In this document: piece after piece, positions 1 through 12,569 of the stretch
Numbering within the stretch: the stretch's first letter is position 1
Layout: the number at the start of each line of letters is the position of its first letter
Source: Aulostomus chinensis
Lineage: Eukaryota; Chordata; Actinopteri; Syngnathiformes; Aulostomidae
NCBI GenBank assembly: GCA_037954235.1
Contig: JBBMOA010000001.1
Span: 18,056,143 to 18,120,142 of the forward strand
Reading direction: 5' to 3'
DNA length: 64,000 bases
Position numbers and translations under genes: made by a program
Notes under the pieces: generated by a model
Seen by the model: the letters and a program-made list of their open reading frames with translations, nothing else
Database searches by the model: none
Told to the model about the DNA's origin: nothing

Positions 1-3000
1 ATGACTGTCAGCATCACTTTGAGGTTATTCGAAACACTTACTACATTACTGTAAGCATCACTGACTTGATTAGCAACTATCACTACATTACTGTTAGCAT
101 CATTTTGAGTTCATTAGCAATTCTTCCGACATCACTGTCGCATCTTTTTGAGATCATTAGCAATTCTTCTGACATCACTGTCACATCATTTTGAGGTTCG
201 TAGCAACTCTTACTACATTATTGTTGCATTATTTTAAGGTTCGTAGCAACTCTTACTACATTACTGTCAGCATCACTTTGAGTTTATAAGCAACTATCAC
301 TACATTACTGTTAGCATCATTTTGAGTTCATGAGCAATTCTCACGACATCACTGTAGCATTGAATTGAGTTCATTAGCAAGTCTTACTAAATGACTGTCA
401 GCATCACTTTGAGGTTGTTCGAAACTCTTACTACATTACTGTAAGCATCACTGAGTTTCTTAGCAACTTTCACGACATTACTGTTAGCATCATCTTGAGT
501 TCATTAGCGATTCTTCCGACATCACTGTTGCAATATTTTGAGGTTCGTAGCAACTTTTACTACATTACTGTCGCATTTTTTTGAGGTTCGTAGCAACTCT
601 TACTACATGACTGTCAGCATCACTTTGAGGTTATTCGAAACGTTCACTCCATTACTGTTACCATCATTTTGAGATCATGACCAATTCTTCTGACATCACT
701 GTCGCATCATTTTGAGATCTTTAGCAATGCTTCTGACATCACTGTCGCATTATTTTGAGGTTCGTCGCAACTCTTACTACATGACTGTCACCATCACTTT
801 GAGGTTATTCGAAACACTTACTACATTACTGTAAGCATCACTGAGTTGATTAGCAACTACCACTACATTACTGTTAGCATCATCTTAAGTTCATTAGCAA
901 TTCTTCCGACATCACTGTTGCAATATTTTGAGGTTCGTAGCAACTTTTACTACATTACTGTCGCATTATATTGAGGTTCGTACCAACTCTTAGTACATGA
1001 CTGTCAGCATCATTTGAGGTTAATCGAAACGTTCACTCCATTCCTGTTAGCATCATTTTGAGATCCTTACCAATTCTTCTGACATCACTGTCGCATCATT
1101 TTGAGGTTCGTAGCAACTCTTACTACATGACTGTCAGCATCACTTTGAGGTTATTCGAAACACTTACTACATTACTGTAAGCATCACTGAGTTGATTAGC
1201 AACTATCACTACATTACTGTTAGCATCATTTTGAGTTGTTGAGCAATTCTCACGACATCACTGTAGCATTAAATTGAGTTCATTAGCAACTCTTACGAAA
1301 TGACTGTCAGCATCACTTTGAGGTTGTTCGAAACTCTTACTACATTACTGTAAGCATCACTGAGTTTCTTAGCAACTATCACTACATTACTGTTAGCATC
1401 ATCTTGAGTTCATTAGCAATTCTTCCGACATCACTGTCGCAATATTTTGAGGTTCGTAGCGACTTTTACTACATTACTGTCGCATTATATTGAGGTTCGT
1501 AGCAACTCTTACGAAATGACTGTCAGCATCACTTTGAGGTTGTTCGAAACTCTTACTACATTACTGTAAGCATCACTGACTTGATTAGCAACTATCACTA
1601 CATTACTGTTAGCATCATTTTGAGTTCATTAGCAATTCTTCCGACATCACTGTCGCAATATTATGAGGTTCGTAGCAACTTTTACTACATTACTGTCGCA
1701 TTATTTTGAGGTTATTTGCAACTCTTCCTCCATTACTGTCAGCATCACTTTGAGGTTATTTGAAAGTTTCACTCCATTACTGTTAGCATCATCTTGAGTT
1801 CATTAGCAATTCTTCCGACATCACTGTCGCAATATTTTGAGATCTTTAGCAATTCTTCCGACATCACTGTCGCATTATTTTGAGGTTCGTAGCAACTCTT
1901 CCTAATGACTGTCACCATCACTTTGAGGTTATTCGAAACACTTACTACATTACTGTAAGCATCACTGAGTTGATTAGCAACTATCACTACATTACTGTTA
2001 GCATCATTTTAAGTTCATTATCAATTCTTCCGACATCACTGTCGCAATATTTTGAGGTTCGTAGCATCTTTTACTACATTACTGTCAGAATCACTTTGAG
2101 GTTTTTCGAAACACTTACTACATTACTGTAAGCATCACTGAGTTGATTAGCAACTATCACTACATTACTGTTAGCATCATTTTGAGTTCATTAGCAATTC
2201 TTCTGACATCACTGTCGCAATATTTTGAGGTTCGTAGCAACTTTTACTACATTACTGTCGCATTATTTTGAGGTTCGTAGCAACATTTACTACATGACTG
2301 TAAGCATCACTTTGAGGTTATTCGCAAGTTTCACTCCATTACTGTTAGCATCATTTTGAGTTCATTAGCAATTCTTACTACATCACTGTCGCATCATTTT
2401 GAGATCAGTAGCATTTCTTCCGACATCACTGTTGCAATATTTTGAGTTTCGTAGCAACTCTTACTACATTACTGTTGCATTATTTTAAGGTTCATAGCAA
2501 CTCTTACTACATTACTGTCAGCATCACTTTGAGTTCATTCGCAACTATCACTACATTACTGTTAGCATCATTTAGAGTTGTTGAGCAATTCTCACGACAT
2601 CACTGTCGCAATATTTTGAGGTTCGTAGCAACTTTTACTACATTACTGTCGCATTATTTTGAGGTTCGTAGCAACTTTTACTACATTACTGTCGCATTAT
2701 TTTGAGGTTCGTAGCAACACTTACTACATGACTGTCAGCATCACTTTGAGGTTAATCGAAAGTTTAACTCCATTACTGTTAGCATCATCTTGAGTTCATG
2801 AGCAATTCTTCCGACATCACTGTCGCAATATTTTGAGGTTCGTAGCAACTCTTACTACATTATTGTTGCATTATTTTAAGGTTCGTAGCAACTCATACTA
2901 CATTACTGTCAGCATCACTTTGAGTTTATTAGCAACTATCACTACATTACTGTTAGCATAATTTTGAGTTGTTGAGCAATTCTCACGACATCACTGTAGC

Positions 3001-6000
3001 ATTAAATTGAGTTCATTAGCAACTCTTATTAAATGACTGTCAGCATCACTTTGAGGTTGTTCGGAACTCTTACTACATTACTGTAAGCATCACTGAGTTT
3101 CTTAGCAACTATCACTACATTACTGTTAGCATCATCTTGAGTTCATGAGCAATTCTTCCGACATCACTGTCGCAATATTTTGAGGTTCGTAGCAACTTTT
3201 ACTATATTACTGTCGCATGATTTTGAGGTTCGGAGCAACTCTTACTACATTACTGTCAGCATCACTTTGAGGTTATTCGAAAGTTTCACTCCATTACTGT
3301 TAGCATCATCTTGAGTTCATTAGCAATTCTTCCGACATCACTGTCGCAATATTTTGAGGTTCGTAGCAACTTTTACTACATTACTTTCGCATTATTTTGA
3401 GGTTATTAGCAACACTTACTACATGACTGTCAGCATCACTTTGAGGTTATTCGAAAGTTTCACTCCATTACTTTTAGCATCATTTTGAGTTCAGTAGCAA
3501 TTCTTCCGACATCACTGTCGCAATATTTTGAGGTCCGTAGCAACTTTTACTATATTACTGTTGAATTATATTGAGGTTCGTAGCAACTCTTACCACATGA
3601 CTTCGAGCATCACTTTGAGGTTATTCGAAACACTTACTACATTACTGTAAGCATCACTGACTTGATGAGCAACTATCACTACATTACTGTTAGCATCATT
3701 TTGAGTTCATTAGAAATTCTTCCGACATCACTGTCGCAATATTTTTAGGTTTGTAGCAACTTTTACTACATTACTGTCGCATTATTTTGAGGTTCGGATA
3801 AACTCTTACTACATGACTGTCAGCATCACTTTGAGGTTATTCGAAACACTTACTATATTACTGTAAGCATCACTGACTTGATTAGCAACTATCACTACAT
3901 TACTGTTAGCATCATTTTGAGTTCATGAGCAATTCTTCCGACATCACTGTCGCAATATTTTGAGGTTCGTAGCAACTTTTACTACATTACTGTCGCATTA
4001 TTTTGAGGTTCGTAGCAACTTTTACTACATTACTGTTGCATTATTTTGAGGTTCGTAGCAACACTAACTACATGACTGTAAGCATCACTTTGAGGTTATT
4101 CGAAACTTTCACTCCATCACTGTCGCATCATTTTGAGATCATTAGCAATTCTTCTGACATCACTGTCACATTATTTTGACGTTCGTAGTAACTCTTACTA
4201 CATTACTGTCAGCATCACTTTGAGTTTTTTAGCAACTATCACTACATTACTGTTGGCATCATTTTGGGTTTATGAGCAATTCTCACGACATCACTGTAGC
4301 ATTGAATATCAGTTCATTAGCAACTCTTACTAAATGACTGTCAGCATCACTTTGAGGTTGTTCGAAACTCTTACTACATTACTGTAAGCATCACTGACTT
4401 GATTAGCAACTATCACTACATTACTGTTAGCATCATTTTAAGTTCATGAGCAATTCTTCCGACATCACTGTCGCAATATTTTAAGGTTCGTAGCAACTTT
4501 TACTACATTACTGTCGCATTATTTTGAGGTTCGTAGCAACTCTTAGTACATGACTGTCAGCATCACTTTGAGGTTATTCGAAACACTTACTACATTACTG
4601 TAAGCATCACTGAGTTGATTAGCAACTATCACTACATTACTGTTAGCATCATTTTGAGTTCATTAGCAATTCTTCCGATATCACTGTCGCAATATTTTGA
4701 GGTTCGTAGCAACTTTTACTACATTACTGTCGCATGATTTTGAGGTTCGTAGCAACTCTTAGTACATGACTGTCAGCATCACTTTGAGGTTATTCGAAAC
4801 GTTCACTCCATTACTGTTAGCATCATTTTGAGTTCATTAGCAATTCTAAATAAATCAATGTCGCATCATTTTGAGATCATTAGCAATTCTTCTGACATCA
4901 CTGTCACATTATTTTGAGGTTCGTAGCAACTCTTACTACATTATTGTTGCATTATTTTAAGGTTCGTAGCAACTCTTACTACATTACTGTAAGCATCACT
5001 GAGTTGATTAGCAACTATCACTACATTACTGTTAGCATCATTTTAAGTTCATTAGCAATTCTTCTGACATCACTGTCGCATTATTTTGAGGTTCGTAGCA
5101 ACTCTTAGTACATGACTGTCAGCATCACTTTGAGGTTATTCGAAACGTTCTCTCCATTACTGTTAGCATCATTTTGAGTTCATGAGCAATTCTTACTAAA
5201 TCACTGTCGCATCATTTTGAGATCTTTAGCAATTCTTCTGACATCACCGTCGCATTATTTTGAGGTTCATAGCAACTCTTACTACATGACTGTCAGCATC
5301 ACTTTGAGGTTATTCGAAACACTTACTACATTACTGTAAGCATCACTGAGTTGATTAGCAACTTTCACGACATTACTGGTAGCATCATTTTGAGTTCATT
5401 AGCAATTCTTCCGATATCACTGTCGCAATATTTTGAGGTTCGTAGCAACTTTTACTACATTACTGTCGCATGATTTTGAGGTTCGTAGCAACTCTTAGTA
5501 CATGACTGTCAGCATCACTTTGAGGTTATTCGAAACGTTCACTCCATTACTGTTAGCATCATTTTGAGTTCATTAGCAATTCTAAATAAATCAATGTCGC
5601 ATCATTTTGAGATCATTAGCAATTCTTCTGACATCACTGTCACATTATTTTGAGGTTCGTAGCAACTCTTACTACATTATTGTTGCATTATTTTAAGGTT
5701 CGTAGCAACTCTTACTACATTACTGTAAGCATCACTGAGTTGATTAGCAACTATCACTACATTACTGTTAGCATCATTTTAAGTTCATTAGCAATTCTTC
5801 TGACATCACTGTCGCATTATTTTGAGGTTCGTAGCAACTCTTAGTACATGACTGTCAGCATCACTTTGAGGTTATTCGAAACGTTCTCTCCATTACTGTT
5901 AGCATCATTTTGAGTTCATGAGCAATTCTTACTAAATCACTGTCGCATCATTTTGAGATCTTTAGCAATTCTTCTGACATCACCGTCGCATTATTTTGAG

Positions 6001-7462
6001 GTTCATAGCAACTCTTACTACATGACTGTCAGCATCACTTTGAGGTTATTCGAAACACTTACTACATTACTGTAAGCATCACTGAGTTGATTAGCAACTT
6101 TCACGACATTACTGGTAGCATCATTTTGAGTTCATTAGCAATTCTTCCGATATCACTGTCGCAATATTTTGAGGTTCGTAGCAACTTTTACTACATTACT
6201 GTCGCATGATTTTGAGGTTCGTAGCAACACTTACTACATGACTGTAAGCATCACTTTGAGGTTATTCGAATTTGTCACTCCATTACCATTAGAATCATTT
6301 TGAGTTCATTAGCAATTCTTACTACATCACTGTCGCATCATTTTGAGATCATTAGCAATTCTTCTGACATTACTGTCGCATTATTTTGAGGTTCGTACCA
6401 ACTCTTAGTACATGACTCTCAGCATCACTTTGAGGTTATTCGAAACATTCACTCCATTACTGTTAGCATCATTTTGAGTTCATGAGCAATTCTTACTAAA
6501 TCACTGTCGCATCATTTTGAGATCTTTAGCATTTCTTCTGACATCGCTGTCGCATTATTTTGAGGTTCGTAGCAACTCTTACTACATTATTGTTGCATTA
6601 TTTTAAGGTTCGTAGCAACTCTTACTACATTACTGTCAGCATCACTTTGAGTTTTTTAGCAACTATCACTACATTAGTATTTTCATTATTTGAGTTTATG
6701 AGCAATTCTCACGACATCACTGTAGCATCATTTTGAGTTCATTAGCAATTCTTACTACATCACTGTCGCATCATTTTGAGATCATTAGCAATTCTTCCGA
6801 CATCACTGTCGCATTATTTTGAGGTTCATAGCAACTCTTAGTACAAGACTGTCAGCATCACTTTGAGGTTATTCGAAACGTTCACTCCATTACTGTTAGC
6901 ATCATTTTGAGTTCATTAGCAATTCTTCCGACATCACTGTCGCAATATTTTGAGGTTCGTAGCAACTTTTACTACATTACTGTCGCTTTATTTTGAGGTT
7001 CGTAGCAACTCTTACTACATGACTGTCAGCATCACTTTGAGGTTATTTGAAACACTTACTACATTACTGTAAGCATCACTGAGTTGATTAGCAACTATCA
7101 CTACATTACTGTTAGCATCATTTTGAGTTCATTAGCAATTCTTCCGACATCACTGTCGCAATATTTTGAGGTTCGTAGCAACTCTTACTACATTACTGTC
7201 AGCATCACTTTGATTTTATTAGCAAGTATCACTAAATTACTGGAATCATCACTGAGTTTCTTAGCAACTATCACTACATTACTGTTAGCATCATCTTGAG
7301 TTCATTAGCAATTCTTCCGACATCACTGTCGCAATATTTTGAGGTTCGAAGCAACTTGTACTACATTACTGTCGCATTATTTTGAGGTTCGTAGCAACAC
7401 TTACTACATTACTGTCAGCATCACTTTGAGGTTATTCGAAAGTTTCACTCCATTACTGTTAG
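1..7462 (+). repeat. Satellite array, 42-44 bp monomers (forward block)
   Basis: Continuous tandem array. Each monomer starts with a block like ACATTACTGT, continues with GCATCA(C/T)TTTGAG and ends with an AGCAACTnTnACT-type block. Several variants alternate (42, 43 and 44 bp), for instance a GTTATTCGAAACACTTACT type, a GTTCGTAGCAACTTTTACT type and a GTTCATTAGCAATTCTTCC type, so the array has mixed higher-order organisation. No host gene is visible. The short open frames here translate to repeats of YYITVSI and are by-products of the monomer. The array runs off the left edge, so its full size is unknown. Confidence 0.97.
4647..6226 (+). repeat. Higher-order duplication, 736 bp unit, about 2.1 copies
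   Basis: The sequence from about 4647 recurs at an offset of 736 bp, including private variants such as AATTCTAAATAAATCAATG (near 4843 and 5579) and TCACCGTCGCATTATTTTG. A third partial copy starts near 6119 and diverges after about 6226. The unit is about 17 monomers long. Near identity between the two copies suggests recent unequal exchange, although an assembly duplication is also possible. Confidence 0.9.
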
Positions 7463-9330
7463 ATTCGTAGTAAGAGTTTCGAACAACCTCAAAGTGATGC
7501 TGACACTCATGTAGTGACAGTTGCTTCTAACCTCAAAATGATGCTAACAGTAATGTAGTGATAGTTTCTAATAAACTCAGTGATGCTGACAGTCATGTAG
7601 TAGGAGTTGCTATGAACCTCAAAATAATGCAACAGTAAAGTAGTAAAAGTTGCTTCGAACCTCAAAATAATGCGACAGTGATGTCAGAAGAATTGGTAAT
7701 GATCTCAAACTGATGGGACAGTGATGTCGTAGGAATTGCTCATGAACTCAAAATGATGCTAACAGTAATGTAGTGATAGTTGCTAATTAACTCAGTGATG
7801 CTTTCAGTAATGTAGTAAATGTTTCGAACAACCTCAAAGTGATGCTGACAGTCATGTAGTAAGAGTTGCTAATGAACTCAAAATGATGCTAACAGTAATG
7901 GAGTGAAAGTTTCGAATTACCTCAAAGTGATGCTGACAGAAATGTAGTAAAAGTTGCTACGAACCTCAAAATATTGCGACAGTGATTTCGGAAGAATTGC
8001 TAATGAACTCAAAATGATGCTCACAGTAATGTAGTGATAGTTGCTCATTAACTCAGTGATGCTTACAGTAATGTAGTAATTGTTTCGAACAACCTCAAAG
8101 TGATGCTGACAGTCATGTAGTAAGAGTTGCTACGAACCTCAAAATAATGCGACAGTGATGTCAGAAGAATTGCTAAAGATCTCAAAATGATGCGACAGTG
8201 ATTTAGTAAGAATTGCTAATGAACTCAAAATGATGCGACAGTAATGTAATAAAAGTTGCTACGAACCTAAAAATATTGCGACAGTGATGTCGGAAGAATT
8301 GCTAATGAACTCAAGATGATGCTAACAGTAATGTAGTGATAGTTGCTAAGAAACTCAGTGATGCTGACAGTAATGTAGTAAGAGTTTCGAACAACCTCAA
8401 AGTGATGCTGACAGTCATTAAGTAAGAGTTGCTACGAACCTCAATTTAATGCTACAGTGATGTCGTAAGAATTGCTGATAAACTCAAAATGATGCGAACA
8501 GTAATGTAGAGATAGTTGCTAATAAACTCAAAGTGATGCTGACAGTAATGTAGTAAGAGTTGCTACGAACCTTTTAATAATGCAACAGTAATGTAGTAAA
8601 AGTTGCTACGAACCTCAAAATATTGCTACAGTGATGTCGGAAGAATTACTAATGAACGCAAAATGATGCTAACAGTAATGGAGTGATAGTTGCTAATAAA
8701 CTCAGTGATGCTTACAGTAATGTAGTAAGAGTTTCGAACAACCTCAAAGTGATGCTGACAGTCATGTAGTAAGAGTTGCTACGAACATCAAAATGATGCT
8801 AATAGTAATGTAGTGATAGTTGCTAATAAAGTTAAAGTGATGCTGACAGTAATGTAGTAAGAGTTGCTACGAACCTTAAAATAATGCAACAGTAAAGTAG
8901 TAAGAGTTGCTTTGAACCTCAAAATAATGCGACAGTGATGTCAGAAGAATTGCTAAAGATCTCAAAATAATGCGACAGTGATGTCAGAAGAATTGGTAAT
9001 GATCTCAAACTGATGGGACAGTGATGTCGTAAGAATTGCTAATGAACTCAACATGATGCTAACAGTAATGTAGTGATAGTTGCTAATCAACTCAGTGATG
9101 CTTACAGTAATGTAGTAAGAGTTTCGAACAACCTCAAAGTGATGCTGACAGTAATGTAGTAAGAGTTGCGAATGAACTCAATTTAATGCTACAGTGATGT
9201 CGTGAGAATTGCTAAAGATCTCAAAATAATGCGACAGTGATGTCAGAAGAATTGGTAATGATCTCAAACTGATGGGACAGTGATGTCGTAAGAATTGCTA
9301 ATAAACTCAAAATGATGCTGACAGTAATGT
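7463..9330 (-). repeat. Satellite array, inverted block
   Basis: From about 7463 the same monomers appear as reverse complement (for example AACCTCAAAGTGATGCTGAC and AGTAATGTAGTGATAGTTGC). The switch happens inside a monomer at GTTAGA|TTCGTAGTAAG. The inverted block ends at the Penelope-like sequence that begins near 9331. Confidence 0.96.
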
Positions 9331-9406
9331 ATGTGTAGGTTCTCATTCATCCAGGTCATCGTAGATCGAAGCGAAGTAAAATCTGGTCAACTGGACGTAA
9401 GTTTAT

Positions 9407-9446
9407 CTTGAAGACGTTTCACCTCTCATCCGAGAGGCTTCTTCAG
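9407..9446 (-). other. Conserved hairpin in the Penelope-like 3' end
   Basis: On the minus strand CTGAAGA, then a CCTCTC-GGAT-GAGAGG stem-loop, then GAAACG and TCTTCAAG form an extended hairpin. The same structure is at 58762-58801 and, inverted, at 59643-59682. The order CUGAnGA, stem, GAAA recalls the hammerhead ribozyme core known from Penelope-like elements, but I could not pair a proper stem I, so ribozyme identity is unproven. Confidence 0.5.
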
Positions 9447-9620
9447 TTCTAGTGAAGAGTGTGGAAACTCCAGCTTATAAACCTATGTGGGAGTGGTCAG
9501 TGCTATTGTGGTGGAAACGACCCTCCCGAGACTCACCTGGCCTCCCCAAACGACATTTGTTGTGAGGTGTCAGGGATTTTCAGGGGTGGTCGTTAGGGAG
9601 TTTCACCGACCACTCAGATG

Positions 9621-10094
9621 CTAATGGGCTGTGCTGGCATCAGCCGTTCCACATGGGTCTTTCAGCTGAGCTCTTTGGGGAAGTTTTGAAAGGACTTGGT
9701 TGTAAATAGGTGAAAGGAAATGTCGCAGTCCACCTCCTCTGTTCAAAGATGGTTTCTCTATCCTGACGTGGATGGCTTCTTTAACTCCTCTTTCAAACCA
9801 TCTGTCCTCTCTGTCGGGGATTTGGACATGGTCGTCCTGGAAGGAGTGGCTTTCCTCCTTGAGGTGGAGGAAAACCGCTGAGTCCTGTCCTCCAGAGTTG
9901 GCTCTTCTATGTTGGGCCATGCGCTTGTTGAGGGGCTGTTTGGTTTCCCCTATGTAGAGATCCGTGCAGGCCTCACTGCATCTGACAGCGTATAACAGAT
10001 TGCTTTTCTGGCTGTGAGGGGTGGGTTTCTCCTTGTTCTGATCCAGAAACTCAACAGCTTCTATCATTGATTTGACAGGAAATGTTGATGACAC
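9621..10094 (-). pseudogene. Penelope-like element GIY-YIG endonuclease domain (truncated ORF)
   Basis: The frame encodes about 157 residues. After an EAVEFLDQNKEK segment comes a GIY-YIG-like core: LLYAVRCSEACTDLYIGET, then LNKRMAQHRRANS and AVFLHLKEESHSF, followed by WFERGVKEAIHVRIEKPSLN. The YIG triad and the downstream R and E residues fit the endonuclease that Penelope-like retroelements carry C-terminal to their reverse transcriptase. It would nick target DNA for priming in the nucleus. The reverse transcriptase part is absent and the apparent start lies in non-element flank, so this is a dead C-terminal fragment. Copies or pieces recur at 58976-59330 and 28700-28798. Confidence 0.8.
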
Positions 10095-10261
10095 ACTGGG
10101 ATTTTTGTTCTCCTGCTGTCACTGTCAAGTGCAGCTTAACATGAGAGGTAGCAGGATCATTCATGTGTTCATGTTTCCAGCAGACAAGGAGGGAACCTGG
10201 GAGGACTTCAGTGACTTTGATCACTGGTTCTCACTTCATCTTCTCAGTATAAAGTTCAAAG

Positions 10262-10334
10262 CGAGCCGGCCAGGAGTTGAACCTAGAATCTTCTGATCCG
10301 TAGTCAGACTCGTTATCCATTGCGCCACCAGCCC
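10262..10334 (-). tRNA. tRNA-Arg (anticodon ACG)
   Basis: A 73 nt cloverleaf. The acceptor GGGCTGG pairs fully with CCGGCTC. The D arm is GCG-AATGGATAA-CGC. The anticodon arm TCTGA-CTACGGA-TCAGA gives ACG. The T arm CTAGG-TTCAACT-CCTGG contains the B box GGTTCAACTCC. The discriminator is G. All stems pair, so it could be functional. It lies next to a Penelope-like fragment, and a related but mutated copy is at 28465. Confidence 0.92.
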
Positions 10335-10395
10335 TGTGAAGAAGCTGCTGTGTTCATGTGTCCTTGCTGTTACAGAAAAGCCCAACAAGGTGGTG

Positions 10396-10470
10396 GCATT
10401 TTCAGGGGACACAATGGTGCAGTGGTCAGCACTGTGGCCTCCCAGCAAGAAGGTTCAGCTCTCCTCCTAT
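10396..10470 (+). repeat. tRNA-derived SINE-like repeat, 5' fragment
   Basis: Contains ACAATGGTGCAGTGGTCAGC (A-box-like) followed by ACTGTGGCCTCCCAGCAAGA, the head of the family present in fuller form at 25876, 45197 and 52272. It is cut before the B box. The preceding bases from 10325 match 25797-25875, so the SINE and its flank were copied as one block. Confidence 0.6.
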
Positions 10471-10479
10471 TTGGTTGCT

Positions 10480-11160
10480 AGGAACCTGAATCAGGCCTCA
10501 GTGGAGCCGTGCTGCTGAGGCTGAGTGAGGCTGAGTGAGGGACTGAGCAGGAGCCAGCAGGTCCAAGCAGGTTCAGGCAAACTCCCCTCGGTCCACCAAC
10601 ATCAAAGCAGAGGAACTGAGTTCATCTAACAAAATGATTCATATCATCTCCTCTTGGAATGTTCTGGAACTACAAGTACACTTAAAATGGCCGACTTATG
10701 ACCATAGAAGGAACTTTGAAGTAGATTTGATTTATTTAAGTCAGTCACAGTCATTTTTTTCAAGAACTTAGTTCAGGTAACTTGATTGTTTTACTAAGAT
10801 GAGCTTTAATGTTAAAACATTGAAACAAGACCTTCATGTATTTATGATGACATCACCAATAGGAGCCTTCCCAGTCTGTCAGGGGGTAGAGTTCAGTCAC
10901 CACCAATGACATCAGAGTCAGAGTTTAGACATCAAAGACAGACATTAAAGCCTCTCTTATTAAAAAAAATTAAAGTGTTATATCTTTGAAAATATACTGC
11001 AATACATGAAATACTATATTTCCATGGATGGTAACCTCGTTCTTATATTCTTTAATATACTGCAATAGTAATGGACCCTCTATGACACTGTAGTGATGAA
11101 TCTATCAAGGAGTACAAATGATTAGAATCAGAATTTTGAAGTCAAGTTTGAGATCAGTTT
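10480..11160. other. No gene recognised
   Basis: AT-rich sequence (especially 10950-11150) without a supported reading frame, RNA gene or recognised repeat. Confidence 0.5.
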
Positions 11161-11348
11161 GATCCTCTCTCTCTCTCCCTCCCTCTATCTCTCTCTCCCT
11201 CCCTCCCTCTCTCTCCCTCCCTCCCACCCTCTCTCTCTCTCTCTCCCTCCCTCCCACCCTCTCTCTCTCTCCCTCCCTCTATCTCTCTCCCTCCCTCTAT
11301 CTCTCTCTCCCTCTCCCTCTCTCTCTCCCTCCCTCTATCTCTCTCTCC

Positions 11349-11379
<31 letters not shown>

Positions 11380-11424
11380 TCTCTCTCTCCCCCCCCTCTC
11401 TGTCCCCCCCCCTCTCTCTCTCAG
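11161..11424 (+). repeat. Pyrimidine low-complexity tract, (CT)n with CCCT variants
   Basis: About 265 bases of almost pure C and T on the plus strand (CTCTCTCTCCCTCCCTCTAT variants). The homopurine/homopyrimidine character could support triplex (H-DNA) structure. The open frame here (S, L, P only) is an artefact. Confidence 0.95.
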
Positions 11425-12490
11425 GAGCTTTTAAATGAATATTTTAATAAAACAGAACAGGAGACTGAAGAGTGATCACTCAAACCCACAAGCTGAATGG
11501 GACATCTCTTAAAAAATTGAACCACTGAGTAAAACCATAGAAGCGCTCCTGTCTAGTTGGTGCTAACAAGTTAGCTGTTGAGTGAGTCCAGCTGTGCTGT
11601 CTAGGAATCCTGGTCAAAAGCCTCCACACATCAAACAGCTGGTGTGTTGGTGGATCTGTGGATCCTGCTGGAAGAAGCAGGGTGGAGCTCTGAATGGTTC
11701 CTGTCTCAAAGAGCTTCTCTGTGCAGCTCCCATCAGCTCCTAAAAACAGGAAACCAGCAGATTCACTGTTGAACGGTGGCATTAAAATGTCTCAAAAGCT
11801 GTCCTGTCCACCATTTGTTGGTGCAAAGACATTTAAAAACACAAGTTGAACATTTTCCAAAGTTGCTCTCACCGTCTTTCAAACACCTGGAATGATTTCC
11901 TCCAAATCAAAAGAAACTGGTGAAAAAAACAACAACAAAAACTCCTGGAGAATCAAACTCCACCCTCTGCTCCAACTGGACTTGGGACTTCAAATGACCC
12001 CCATTAAAAGCCTGCCTGCATCCCCATTCACTGACTGTTGTGCTGTGGGTCTCCTGGACAAACATGGCAGGATCCTCTTGATCTCCAGGAGAATAAAAGA
12101 GGGAACCCTAGAAAACAAGTCAGCGTGAAAGAGGAGCAGATTTTAAAACTCCTCATCATTTCCACCTCCAGGAGTGAAGCCTCCAAGGACCCAAGAGGCT
12201 CCAGCTGGCAGAGCTCTCACTGGTTTCTCCACCACCTCGCTAACCTGAGCTGGAGCATCTGAGAACCAAACAGTGACCCCCTTCACTCCAGAGCCCACTC
12301 CACAAACTCTGAGCCCCCACTTTACCCACAGCCAGCAGGCCTCCTCAACACTGCATGACACACGACGACTAAATTTAACACTGAAGCGTCTCATCAAGAG
12401 ATCTGTCACATGAGTCTGCTGTGGAGGGTCAGTCTGTCCGTCCACATTCAGATCATTAACGCAGCAACTCCTAAGCACCAGTAGAGCCTG
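11425..12490. other. No gene recognised
   Basis: Open frames up to about 110 codons exist on both strands here but show no domain, motif or splice logic. I see no coding support. Confidence 0.45.
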
Positions 12491-12495
12491 TTCAT

Positions 12496-12569
12496 CGTCC
12501 CTGGGTGGGCTCGAACCACCAGCCTCTCGGTTAACAGCCGAGCGCGCTGACCAATTGCGCCACAGAGAC
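12496..12569 (-). tRNA. tRNA-Asn (anticodon GTT)
   Basis: A 74 nt cloverleaf: acceptor GTCTCTG pairs with CAGGGAC (one G-U pair), D arm GGCGCAATTGGTCAGCGCG, anticodon arm with CTGTTAA giving GTT, T arm GGTGG-TTCGAGC-CCACC, discriminator G. It closely matches vertebrate tRNA-Asn(GTT) and looks intact. Confidence 0.95.

Larger units (their letters stand above)
9331..10100 (-). mobile_element. Penelope-like retroelement, 3' fragment (copy 1)
   Basis: The sequence matches the second copy at 58686-59320 almost base for base, in the same orientation. Read on the minus strand it encodes a GIY-YIG endonuclease tail (9621-10094) followed by the non-coding 3' end. No reverse transcriptase is present, so the element is 5' truncated. 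It abuts the satellite directly. The stretch beyond its 5' end (10080-10260) also occurs next to the fragment at 28540-28798, so the truncated element was copied along with flanking tRNA sequence. Confidence 0.85.

Noticed and set aside
1..7300. Short open frames rich in YYITVSI in the satellite
   Set aside because: They follow the tandem monomer, appear on both strands and shift phase with 42-44 bp units, so they are by-products.
1..9330. CRISPR-like direct repeats
   Set aside because: The monomers are contiguous with no unique spacers and the sequence is eukaryotic, so it is a satellite.
11159..11434. Ser/Leu/Pro-only frame
   Set aside because: A translation of a CT low-complexity tract.
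12143..12478. 111-codon minus-strand frame
   Set aside because: No recognisable domain. It lies in intergenic sequence near a tRNA with overlapping frames on the other strand.
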